A DNA stretch of 27,215 nt from a virus, in IMG/VR virus record IMGVR_UViG_3300033997_000327, positions 1-27,215 of that record; one strand, written 5' to 3'. This document shows positions 19,692 through 26,184 of the stretch, one piece after another. The notes beneath the pieces were generated by a model. That model saw nothing but the letters and a program-made list of their open reading frames with translations. It did not search any database and was not told the DNA's origin. The stretch's first letter is position 1. The number at the start of each line of letters is the position of its first letter. Position numbers and translations under genes: made by a program.

Positions 19692-19769
19692 ATGATCAAG
19701 TTCATCGAAGCCCTGCTCGACATTCTCGCGCCCATTCTCAGCGTCCTGGACCGCAACGGAAAGCTGTAA
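19692..19769 (+). CDS. putative 25-residue amphipathic peptide
   Basis: The ORF begins MIKFIEALLDILAPILSVLD and ends RNGKL. It is short, hydrophobic and amphipathic, like small phage membrane peptides or type I toxins. GGAA lies about 7 bases upstream of the ATG. The peptide could alternatively be a leader controlling the genes beyond. Coding status is uncertain because of its length; the position between a stem-loop repeat and a long structured element is suggestive. Confidence 0.4.
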   Translation: MIKFIEALLDILAPILSVLDRNGKL

Positions 19770-19780
19770 TTCCCCGCCCT

Positions 19781-19898
19781 GCCCCGCACGCCGGGGCGGC
19801 TTCGGAGAGCGGGCCGGCGCCGCTTCGTCACCGGCGCAAAAAGTGACTTTCTTCCTGGAAGTGAACTGATCGGGCCTTCCGGCCTGCTCTCCGAAGCC
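19781..19898 (+). ncRNA. highly structured RNA element between tiny ORFs
   Basis: A hairpin GCCCCG-cacgc-CGGGGC (19781-19797) is directly followed by a 20-bp stem whose arms are 19798-19817 and 19879-19898. All 20 positions pair if one G-U is allowed. The 61-nt interior holds two smaller stems: CGCCG/CGGCG at 19818-19822 and 19832-19836, and ACTTT/GAAGT near 19846-19862. No ORF covers it. It could be a regulatory leader of the next two genes, a small RNA, or an RNA-processing site. No T-run follows. Confidence 0.55.
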
Positions 19899-19926
19899 TC
19901 ACCACCGCGCATCCGCGCAAATCCCC

Positions 19927-20055
19927 ATGACCTACATCGAAACCCTCGCCTGGGGCCTGGGCCTGTTCGCGTTCGCGCGGCTGGTGCTGGCGCCCCTCGG
20001 CGACTACCTCTCACGCCGCTACGTCGCGGCCGATCCCTGGAGCGCCACCCAATGA
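19927..20055 (+). CDS. small single-span membrane protein, unknown function
   Basis: A 42-residue protein begins MTYIETLAWGLGLFAFARLV and continues LAPLGDYLSRRY. One hydrophobic helix spans about residues 8-25. The stop overlaps the start of the next gene (ATGA), supporting that both are translated. The Shine-Dalgarno is weak. It lies 28 bp after the long structured element. Phage operons of this type often carry such small membrane proteins; function unknown. Confidence 0.55.
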   Translation: MTYIETLAWGLGLFAFARLVLAPLGDYLSRRYVAADPWSATQ

Positions 20056-20279
20056 ACACCATCAGCGCAAGCGCGCCCCCGGCCTGCATCCGCCCCTTGA
20101 CACTCATCAGCAGGGCAGTTCGCAAGCTGGCCGATTTCATCGCCCCCAGCGACCACGTAGGAAGAGGATACTGGGACAACAACAGCCGCATCCCAATCCT
20201 CGCGTGGTTCGGCGCCGTAGCGTTCGCCTTCATCTTCCTCGTCGTGCTGCCCTGGCTGGGGCGTGGCGCAGGGTTCTGA
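20052..20279 (+). CDS. small membrane protein, unknown function
   Basis: A 75-residue protein has a polar N-terminal half (ISRAVRKLADFIAPSDHVGR) and a strong C-terminal transmembrane helix (AWFGAVAFAFIFLVVLPWLG). It is translationally coupled to the 42-residue membrane protein. The C-terminal anchor leaves the N-terminus facing the cytoplasm by the positive-inside rule. It is the last plus-strand gene before the inverted cargo gene at 20334-21065. Confidence 0.6.
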   Translation: MNTISASAPPACIRPLTLISRAVRKLADFIAPSDHVGRGYWDNNSRIPILAWFGAVAFAFIFLVVLPWLGRGAGF

Positions 20280-20333
20280 CCATGAACGGCATCGACTTCA
20301 TAGTGCGTGACCATGCCCCCTCCCCCGCTACTT

Positions 20334-21065
20334 TTAGAGCTTGTCGAAGTTGACGCGCCGCAAAGACGTCCGTGTCCACTTGGCCAGTTCGACGCGTGCA
20401 GAGGAAACCACCGCTAAAGCAACTTTAATGTGGCTGGCCCATCTTTTAACAAGACGCATTCGGTCTGCTGGCGAGGTAAAGCGGTTATGCATCGCATCGC
20501 GCCACAGCACAACGCTTGCCCTCGTATGGCTCAACCGCGCCAACCCTGCGGCAATGTCGTCGGCACATTTATCGGGTAGAGCTTCGATCAATAGCAATTG
20601 CTCCAGCGCAACGCCGAGGTCAATGCTCCGAAGCTGATTAGTCAACTCGTGGAACGTTTCCGGCTCGATGTCGATTGAGGCATAAGTCTGCAGGCCTGAA
20701 AGCACAAATTCGATCTCGTCCTCAATCATTCGAAGGCGAGGTTCCAACGCAGCCGCGGCCAACGCCGCCAAACGATGGTTGCGATCTTGCTGATCGCGTT
20801 GCACTCGCTCTTGCTTCTCTTTTTCCCGATTCGCTGAATGGCGGGCCTGCCAGAGCGCTACGCCAACCGCGGCAATAGTCGCACCAACAGTTCCAATAGC
20901 CGTCATCACATCCAGGATTCTGACGTTCGCCAGAGCTTCAGGTCGATCGCGCCAAATCCATCCAAGCGCAAACCCGGCTATGAGCATCGCTATTGCGACG
21001 GATAGCCAGAAAGCCGTTTGACGCCAGTCTTCAGAGAAAACTTCCCTCACCCCGAATTTCCGCAT
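20334..21065 (-). CDS. two-helix membrane protein with coiled coil, probable cargo gene
   Basis: A 243-residue protein has two N-terminal transmembrane helices (AFWLSVAIAMLIAGFALGWI and ILDVMTAIGTVGATIAAVGV), then a strongly charged helix (RHSANREKEKQERVQRDQQD) likely to be a coiled coil, then a soluble helical domain. Such proteins occur as prophage cargo and some act in superinfection exclusion or abortive infection; no assignment is possible here. GAGG about 6 bases before the ATG and a CTGACA-17-TACGAT promoter-like pair upstream suggest autonomous expression. It is antisense inside the rightward operon and less GC-rich than neighbours. Confidence 0.68.
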   Translation of the reverse strand: MRKFGVREVFSEDWRQTAFWLSVAIAMLIAGFALGWIWRDRPEALANVRILDVMTAIGTVGATIAAVGVALWQARHSANREKEKQERVQRDQQDRNHRLAALAAAALEPRLRMIEDEIEFVLSGLQTYASIDIEPETFHELTNQLRSIDLGVALEQLLLIEALPDKCADDIAAGLARLSHTRASVVLWRDAMHNRFTSPADRMRLVKRWASHIKVALAVVSSARVELAKWTRTSLRRVNFDKL

Positions 21066-21099
21066 AGATACCTCGCATCAGCCGCAATTTGGCGAGGCG

Positions 21100-21128
21100 A
21101 TCGTACCTCACCCCCAACGGAGTGTCAG
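21100..21128 (-). promoter_or_regulatory. sigma70-like promoter of the inverted membrane-protein gene
   Basis: On the minus strand CTGACA (21123-21128) and TACGAT (21100-21105) are 17 bp apart, about 35 bp before the ATG. It overlaps the ribosome binding site region of the plus-strand ParB-like gene, so the two transcripts would be complementary over their 5' ends. Confidence 0.55.
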
Positions 21129-21129
21129 C

Positions 21130-22080
21130 ATGACCAATCCCCCCGCATCGTTCAAATCCATGATCAACGCCGGCACGCTCAAACGCGCCGATGCGATGAA
21201 AGCCCGCTACAGGGATATCCATGTAAAACCCGATTTCAACCTGCGGGATCGGGACAGCTTCTACGAGACGGCTGTCGAAGAACTCACCGGCTACATCATG
21301 AGCGGCGGCCAGCTTCCCGCGCTGGAGGTGGCCCCGCTCCCCGATGGTTCCGGCGTCGAGCTGATCGACGGCCACCGCCGGCACGACGGATACGGCCGAG
21401 CCATCGCGCGCGGCTTCCCGATTGAATGGGTTCCCATCGTCGCGTTCCAAGGGAACGAAATCGACCGGCAGGCGCGGATCTTCACCAGCAACAAGAATGC
21501 CCCGCTGCGCCCCCTGGAGGCCGCGCGCGGCTTCAAGCGCTTCCGCGGTGCCGGCCTGGACAGCGCCGAAATCGCCGCCATCGTCCATTGCAGCCGCACC
21601 CACGTTGAAAACTATCTCGTCCTGGCCGACGCCGAACGCGATGTGCAAGAACTGGTCCGCGCCTGCACGGTATCCGCCGACGTAGCAATCGAAGCGGTGC
21701 GCAAGCTGGGCGCCAAGGCAGGCGAGTTCCTGGCCGGTAAGGTCGACCAGGCCAAGGCCGCCGGCAAGTCCAAGGTAACGCCCAGCACCATCCACGGCCG
21801 CGCCCTGCCCCGCAAGGTTGTCTCCCCGCTCATCAGCGGCGTGGACGCCTTCATCCAACGCCTGGACGCCAACCAGCGCGCAACCCTCCTGGATATCAAG
21901 GAAGGCCGCGTTGCAGACGAAACCATCACCATCCCCGCCGCCGCCCTGGTCGATCTGTTCCAGGCACACAGCGCCGTCGAAGCCATCCGCGCCAAGCAGG
22001 CCGAGAAAGAACGCCGCGCCGCCGAGGCCGCTGCAGCTGCCGGCCAGGCCTCGATCCCCGAAGAGGAAACCGCCGAATGA
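21130..22080 (+). CDS. ParB-like nuclease-domain protein
   Basis: A 316-residue protein carries a ParB/Sulfiredoxin-type N-terminal domain: YRDIHVKPDFNLRDRDSFYE, TGYIMSGGQLPALEVAP, then VELIDGHRRHDGYGRAIARG, the conserved GHRR box. A helix-turn-helix follows (GLDSAEIAAIVHCSRTHVEN). The C-terminal third is helical and ends in an Ala/Glu-rich tail. ParB-like proteins in temperate phages without ParA often act in DNA replication or regulation rather than partition; no ParA is seen nearby. GGAG lies about 8 bases before the ATG. It is translationally coupled to the next, interrupted gene. Confidence 0.85.
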   Translation: MTNPPASFKSMINAGTLKRADAMKARYRDIHVKPDFNLRDRDSFYETAVEELTGYIMSGGQLPALEVAPLPDGSGVELIDGHRRHDGYGRAIARGFPIEWVPIVAFQGNEIDRQARIFTSNKNAPLRPLEAARGFKRFRGAGLDSAEIAAIVHCSRTHVENYLVLADAERDVQELVRACTVSADVAIEAVRKLGAKAGEFLAGKVDQAKAAGKSKVTPSTIHGRALPRKVVSPLISGVDAFIQRLDANQRATLLDIKEGRVADETITIPAAALVDLFQAHSAVEAIRAKQAEKERRAAEAAAAAGQASIPEEETAE

Positions 22081-22283
22081 TCAAGCTCACCGACTCCAGA
22101 GGCGCCGCGATCTACCTGGCCGCCGACGCCATCGCCAGCATTCAGTAGGCCGGTGCCAGCAGCGCCTGGCATGGCATCCACGCCTACGTCCGCACCTTCG
22201 ACGGCAAGACCTACGAAGTGCAACAGGACGCCAGCGAAATCAACGCCGCGGTGGACGCGGCCCAGCAACGGAGCGAAGCATGA
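22077..22283 (+). pseudogene. small conserved phage protein interrupted by an amber codon
   Basis: The frame begins MIKLTDSRGAAIYLAADAIA, then hits TAG at codon 24 (22146-22148), then continues in the same frame through WHGIHAYVRTFDGKTYEVQQ to a TGA at 22281-22283, 67 residues in all apart from the amber. The start overlaps the ParB-like stop (ATGA) and the end overlaps the next start (ATGA), so the full frame was the functional unit. A single base change from GAG (or CAG/AAG) would explain the stop. It is either a recent mutation, a suppressed or read-through stop, or a truncated 23-residue product. Confidence 0.75.
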
Positions 22284-22858
22284 ACACCCCCGCCCCCAAG
22301 ACCAGCCCCGACGCCGCACTCGGCAACCTCATGGCCGCCGCCCTCGACGTTCCCGCCGCCCCAGAACAGCCCGCGATGCCCGACGACACCCTCGCCCGCA
22401 CAGGCAACACCGCCGACCACCAGGCCGGCTGGTTCGCAGGCATGGAACAGGGCCAGGCCAATGCCCAGGCCAACATGGCGATACGCGCCCCGTTCCGTGA
22501 CTGGAAGGCGATCCAGGTAGCCATCGACGACTATCTCGACGGGTATGAACTGCGGGCCGACGAAGGCGCCCATACGCCCACCGACTTCGAACGCTTCTTG
22601 TTGGACGACTGCATCGCCGGCTTGCTGGCCGATGACGACTTCCTGGCGCTTATCACTGGCAGCGCCGCTCCCGCTGCTGGCGATGCGCTGGATGCGGCGC
22701 GGTATCGCTGGCTCTGCGACAAGTTCGGCATCACGAAACTGCCCTGCGCCATCGAGCGCATCATCGAGGGTTCGTATGTGCCGGACGGCAAGAAAGCCAT
22801 AGACGCCGCCATCGACGCCGCCATTGCAGCCCAGCAGGGCAAAGGCGGTGAGAAATGA
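22280..22858 (+). CDS. phage protein of unknown function
   Basis: A 192-residue acidic, Ala-rich protein. The middle includes DHQAGWFAGMEQGQAN and FRDWKAIQVAIDDYLDGYEL. The C-terminal part has GDALDAARYRWLCDKFGITK, a D-A-x-R-Y-x-W-L pattern common in small phage proteins of unknown role, and ends in Ala/Gln/Lys. The start overlaps the preceding gene's stop by ATGA and its own stop overlaps the next start, so the run of genes is tightly coupled. Confidence 0.68.
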   Translation: MNTPAPKTSPDAALGNLMAAALDVPAAPEQPAMPDDTLARTGNTADHQAGWFAGMEQGQANAQANMAIRAPFRDWKAIQVAIDDYLDGYELRADEGAHTPTDFERFLLDDCIAGLLADDDFLALITGSAAPAAGDALDAARYRWLCDKFGITKLPCAIERIIEGSYVPDGKKAIDAAIDAAIAAQQGKGGEK

Positions 22859-23265
22859 CAACCGGCATCGATATCCTCAACGAGTTCACGAAGGAAGAAA
22901 TCATCGCCTTCGTGCGCGAACAGGGTCTCTTCCTGCGCATCAATCGCCGAGACCTGCTTTTCATCCGCTGGAAGACCGCCAGCCAGAAGCTCCTGGCTGA
23001 CTACGATGCGGAGCTTGCCCGCTGGGATGCGGAAAAGCCCGATTTCAAAAAGCGGGATGCCTTGGCTATCCAATGCAATGCCAGCAAAGACACCCACGAA
23101 AGGCTTCGTCTACTGCGCGAGATCGAACCGTACGACAAGGCTCTGCAAGATCACATTTCGCGCATGCGGAAGCTGGACGCCCGGCAGAAGACCGTTGACC
23201 GCATGTATCGCAACATCGATAGGGAGGCCGCATGCCCCACCAGAACAACGCCGCACAGGGCCTAG
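22855..23265 (+). CDS. phage protein of unknown function
   Basis: A 136-residue, strongly charged helical protein begins MTTGIDILNEFTKEEIIAFV and continues REQGLFLRINRRDLLFIRWK, later LRLLREIEPYDKALQDHISR. It is predicted soluble and possibly coiled-coil forming. The start overlaps the preceding stop (ATGA). Its end overlaps by 4 bp the end of the minus-strand zinc-ribbon gene. No family recognised. Confidence 0.65.
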   Translation: MTTGIDILNEFTKEEIIAFVREQGLFLRINRRDLLFIRWKTASQKLLADYDAELARWDAEKPDFKKRDALAIQCNASKDTHERLRLLREIEPYDKALQDHISRMRKLDARQKTVDRMYRNIDREAACPTRTTPHRA

Positions 23266-23471
23266 GAAAGCGACCAGCCCACCGCCTCGTCTCGCTTGTC
23301 GTGGAAGTAGTCCCATTCCGCGCCACACACTGAGCAGACAAACGCCTCGTGTGTCACGCCTCTTCGAGCGGTGGCGAGGCTGCGGACATGGCCCAGGAAT
23401 ATCAGCCGAGCGTGCCCCTCGGCGCCCCGCTTGTGCTGAACGATCCCCCGGCAATCCCCGCACAAAGACAT
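23262..23471 (-). CDS. small zinc-ribbon protein
   Basis: A 69-residue protein has two CxxC pairs, in SLCGDCRG near the start and in FVCSVCGAEWDYFHDKRD near the end, forming a likely four-Cys zinc ribbon. Basic residues lie between. Similar short zinc-binding proteins occur widely in betaproteobacterial phages with unknown role. AAGG lies about 7 bases before the ATG at 23471; an upstream ATG at 23486 lacks a comparable site. It is antisense within the rightward operon, like rpiB and the two-helix membrane gene. Confidence 0.65.
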   Translation of the reverse strand: MSLCGDCRGIVQHKRGAEGHARLIFLGHVRSLATARRGVTHEAFVCSVCGAEWDYFHDKRDEAVGWSLS

Positions 23472-23512
23472 TTCTCCACCTTTCATTATTCTTTCAGCGG
23501 AGATACTACAAA

Positions 23513-24256
23513 ATGAAACCTGCTTTGAGGCTCACGAATCCTCACTCGGCCACCACTCACTATGAACCTGTAGCCGATGAGCGGGCGGCCGTGGCGTATC
23601 TCGACCTGGGTACCGGCGGCTATATGGATGTGGGCACCAACCTGACCGACGAGCAACTGGCCGCACTGCCTAAAGGCCGGCACATGCTCGCCATCATTGG
23701 CACTCACGGCGTGAACGGGTATACCCCGGCAAGCGCCCCTGTAGCCGGGGAGCCGTTCATGTACGGAATCATGGGGCCGGACGGCAAGGCGCACTTCGAA
23801 GAGTTTTGCGTGTCCGGCGACCGCAGCGAACTGCAAACCGAGGTGGTCGACCACTTGAACCGCGACAATCCCGAGGGCGGCACCTACTCAGTGGTAGCGC
23901 TGTTCCGGGATGCCGCGCCCCAGGCCAGCGCCGAGGCGTTCGACTTCGTCGCCCATCTGGCGCGGCAAGCCGAATTCTCGGCCCGCACCTTCGGCCCTGG
24001 CGCTCGCGTGGCCGGCGTCTGCGATCACATCCGCAAGGAACTGATCGAGGTCGAGACGAGCGGCGGCGACCTGAAGGAATGGGTTGATGTGATCATCCTG
24101 GGCCTGGATGGCGCATGGCGCAGCGGCGTCACACCGCAGGAAATCATCGCGGCCATCGTCGCCAAGCAGGCGAAGAACGAGGCGCGCACCTGGCCGGACT
24201 GGCGCACCGTCGACCCGACCAAGGCAATCGAACACGACCGCGGGGGCCAACCGTGA
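23513..24256 (+). CDS. DUF550/MazZ-like dATP/dGTP pyrophosphohydrolase-domain protein
   Basis: A 247-residue protein has two parts. The N-terminal half (about residues 1-130, including LGTGGYMDVGTNLTDEQLAA) is of unknown type. The C-terminal part reads FDFVAHLARQAEFSARTFGP, then GVCDHIRKELIEVETSGGDL, then EWVDVIILGLDGAWRSG and ARTWPDWR. The E..E...(D/E)WvD spacing is that of all-alpha MazG-like nucleotide hydrolases of the DUF550 family. Some members, called MazZ, hydrolyse dATP and dGTP to monophosphates. GGAG lies about 11 bases before the ATG, which is far. Confidence 0.78.
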   Translation: MKPALRLTNPHSATTHYEPVADERAAVAYLDLGTGGYMDVGTNLTDEQLAALPKGRHMLAIIGTHGVNGYTPASAPVAGEPFMYGIMGPDGKAHFEEFCVSGDRSELQTEVVDHLNRDNPEGGTYSVVALFRDAAPQASAEAFDFVAHLARQAEFSARTFGPGARVAGVCDHIRKELIEVETSGGDLKEWVDVIILGLDGAWRSGVTPQEIIAAIVAKQAKNEARTWPDWRTVDPTKAIEHDRGGQP

Positions 24257-24360
24257 CCGCCCTTTACCTACTCGTCCTGCCGGCGGCGCTCGCTGTCGGC
24301 GCCGTCGCCGGCCTGGTGCTGTCTCCGCATCGCACCAGGCGCCCCGGCGGCTACCGCTAA
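24253..24360 (+). CDS. small membrane protein, unknown function
   Basis: A 35-residue protein starts at GTG overlapping the preceding stop (GTGA). It has one hydrophobic helix (YLLVLPAALAVGAVAGLVL) and a basic tail (SPHRTRRPGGYR). Coupled start and clear membrane topology support it, despite the length. Function unknown. Confidence 0.5.
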   Translation: MTALYLLVLPAALAVGAVAGLVLSPHRTRRPGGYR

Positions 24361-24387
24361 CCGCTCACCCCAATCTACTGACCACAT

Positions 24388-24419
24388 GAACGGCGTCCAC
24401 TGAAAAGCGGCCGCCGTTC
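24388..24419 (+). promoter_or_regulatory. hairpin before the excisionase gene
   Basis: GAACGGCG / CGCCGTTC (24388-24395 and 24412-24419) are perfect 8-bp arms with a 16-base loop. It lies 6 bp before the ribosome binding site of the AlpA-type gene. No T-run follows, so attenuation or operator function is more likely than termination. Confidence 0.45.
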
Positions 24420-24438
24420 TCTGTTGGAGAAACGAAAC

Positions 24439-24687
24439 ATGGAGCTTCGAATTGAGCCTGTGTACGTCGACCTGCCCACGGCGGCGTCCATCACCACCCT
24501 CGCTGAATCGACCATTCAAAGCATGGTCACCAAGGGAGAATTCCCCGCCCCCCGTGAGTTGTCCGGTCGGCGCGTCGGCTACCTTTACTCGGAAATCATG
24601 GACTGGGCGCTCAGCCGCCCCCGCTCCGAGCTTCTGCCTCCGAAGAACACCGGAGCCCGCAAGGCCAAGACCGTCGAAGCCAGTTAG
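24439..24687 (+). CDS. AlpA-type excisionase / HTH regulator
   Basis: An 82-residue protein contains YVDLPTAASITTLAESTIQS, then MVTKGEFPAPRELSGRRVGY and LYSEIMDWALSRP. This is the winged-helix pattern of the AlpA/MerR-like family that acts as excisionase or activates integrase genes. Its gene is convergent with the integrase and overlaps it by 4 bp. The ATG at 24439 is chosen with GGAG 9 bases upstream. The basic tail may contact DNA. Expression from the CI-controlled rightward operon would link excision to induction. Confidence 0.85.
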   Translation: MELRIEPVYVDLPTAASITTLAESTIQSMVTKGEFPAPRELSGRRVGYLYSEIMDWALSRPRSELLPPKNTGARKAKTVEAS

Positions 24688-25973
24688 GCGCGACCGGCAG
24701 CCAACTCTTCCAGATACGTCGACAGGCGGCCGAGCCAATCACGCCTTTCCTTGTCGTAGGCGTGCCGGTTATAGACCCCTTCCACGCCGGGCAGCATGTG
24801 CCCCAATAACACCTCGCCCACCTCACGCGGGCACCCCAGCGAAGCCAGGAACGTGCGCGACGTGCGCCGCAAGTCGTGGGGCGACCAGTGGGTTACCGTC
24901 AAGCGGACGCGCTTCCTGTGCGGCGACGTTTCGCTATAGGGCTGGTGGTAGTAAACCCGCGTCTGGACCGACTTTTGCTCCCAGTGGCCGGATTTTCCGT
25001 AGGACGGGAACAGGTAGCCGCTCCCGTAAGCCGCTTTCCGACGCCTGACTACCTGTTCGGCGCGGCCAACCAGCGGGACGCGGAAATCCGTAGCCTCTGC
25101 CCGCTTCGCATTCTTCGTTTTCTCTTTTGGCACGGTCCACCACAGGCCGTCAGCTTCTTCCGAGATTTCCTCGGCCTCCATCGCTCCGATTTCGGCCCCT
25201 CTGGCGCAAGTCCAGAGATATAGCGTCAAGAAATCCTCCACGTCGCGCGAAAAGTTAGGCAACCAGGGAATCAATTCCCCCGCCTCCGCCGGCGACAACA
25301 CGCGCTTCTTGACGCCACTCTTCTTGCCGTTGATCGCCTTCCCTTTCGATTTCAGCTTTCCCCGGAGGATCGCCCTCCACCAGTTCGGTACGGTTTCGGG
25401 CAGCTTGCCCGCGTCGTGGCAATAGTCCCAGGCCGCCCCCAGTTCGCGGCGCAGGATCTGAGCCTGCACCGGGGTGTGGGCGAACGATTCAATCAGGGCG
25501 AACGCGTCGGCGCGCGTGACGGCCTCGGCGGGCTTGTCGGCAAGCGGGCCCAACATCGTTCGGAACGTCCGCGCGATTTCGACCTGCCCCTTCATGCTCC
25601 GATGCTGCTTTATATGCCCGGCATGGTACAGGTCGCAGGCACCCTTCACCGTCAACGCCCCCTTGGCCTTCTCCTGGGCCGCCACAGCGGCCGCCTTGGC
25701 GGCCTGGCGCTGCTGCTTGGCTTCTACCGCCACGTCGACGCCTGCCTCGCGTTGCTGGCGTAGCTTTTCCCACTCGACAACAGCCCCGGCAATTGACATG
25801 GCTGGCCAGCGCCCCAGCTTCTTCTGGCGCATCTTTCCGTTCACCGGGCTCTTGTATCGGTAGATCCAGGTTCTTGTGGTCGCGGATGCCTCCAGGCGCA
25901 GCCCGGGGTAGCCATCAATGGTAAGGTGTCGGCCTGGTTCAAGCAGCTTGGCGGCGCGGGCGTCGAATTGCAT
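24684..25973 (-). CDS. int: tyrosine-recombinase integrase
   Basis: A 429-residue protein. Residues 1-65 are a short DUF4102-like N-terminal domain (LLEPGRHLTIDGYPGLRLEA, then MRQKKLGRWPAMSI). About 70-105 is a charged helix. About 110-200 is the SAM-like core-binding domain. About 225-415 is the catalytic domain with Arg258 (CARGAEIG), His366-x-x-Arg369 (HDLRRT), His392 (LLGHM) and nucleophile Tyr401 (GVYNRHAY), all in place. It catalyses integration and, with an excisionase, excision. The gene is at the prophage end beside mutS. A promoter-like pair overlapped by an inverted repeat lies upstream. Confidence 0.95.
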   Translation of the reverse strand: MQFDARAAKLLEPGRHLTIDGYPGLRLEASATTRTWIYRYKSPVNGKMRQKKLGRWPAMSIAGAVVEWEKLRQQREAGVDVAVEAKQQRQAAKAAAVAAQEKAKGALTVKGACDLYHAGHIKQHRSMKGQVEIARTFRTMLGPLADKPAEAVTRADAFALIESFAHTPVQAQILRRELGAAWDYCHDAGKLPETVPNWWRAILRGKLKSKGKAINGKKSGVKKRVLSPAEAGELIPWLPNFSRDVEDFLTLYLWTCARGAEIGAMEAEEISEEADGLWWTVPKEKTKNAKRAEATDFRVPLVGRAEQVVRRRKAAYGSGYLFPSYGKSGHWEQKSVQTRVYYHQPYSETSPHRKRVRLTVTHWSPHDLRRTSRTFLASLGCPREVGEVLLGHMLPGVEGVYNRHAYDKERRDWLGRLSTYLEELAAGRA

Positions 25974-25981
25974 AGGGCGGT

Positions 25982-26037
25982 GGATTCTCTGGCGTAACTT
26001 TTGCGAGAATCCTATCCCAAGCGGCGTAACTTCTCAA
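25982..26037 (-). promoter_or_regulatory. integrase promoter with overlapping inverted and direct repeats
   Basis: On the minus strand TTGAGA (26032-26037) and TAGGAT (26009-26014) are 17 bp apart, just upstream of int. A perfect inverted repeat GGATTCTC / GAGAATCC (25982-25989 and 26005-26012) covers the -10 and transcript start. A 10-bp direct repeat GGCGTAACTT occurs at 25991-26000 and 26023-26032, flanking the -10. These may be autoregulatory or arm-type recombinase sites. Confidence 0.6.
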
Positions 26038-26184
26038 TTCGCCCCCTCCAAAACCTACGCCAAACCGGCAAGTGTTGGCGGGTTTTGATGGGCGTTGCTG
26101 GGCCATATAAGCAACACAACTCACCCGACTTTCCCCGTGGAAATGCAAGTAGCACAAGGCAAGAAGCCCAAATCACAGGCTGAA
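26038..26184. other. probable prophage right junction (att region)
   Basis: Between int and mutS there is no supported gene. The attachment core should be here because int lies at phage ends and mutS is a host gene. An imperfect inverted repeat with 12 paired positions (26050-26063 and 26075-26086, arms AAAACC..CGCCAA and TTGGCGGGTTTT) is the strongest structure. No tRNA is seen. The core cannot be fixed without the left junction. Confidence 0.5.

Noticed and set aside
20282-20353. Short 23-codon plus-strand frame running into the inverted membrane-protein gene
   Set aside because: It could be the stub of a gene disrupted by cargo insertion, but it is too short and lacks a good ribosome binding site.
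21031-21969. Minus-strand 312-residue frame opposite the ParB-like gene
   Set aside because: Low-complexity Gly/Ala/Val/Asp composition typical of an antisense shadow; ParB domain on the plus strand is clear.
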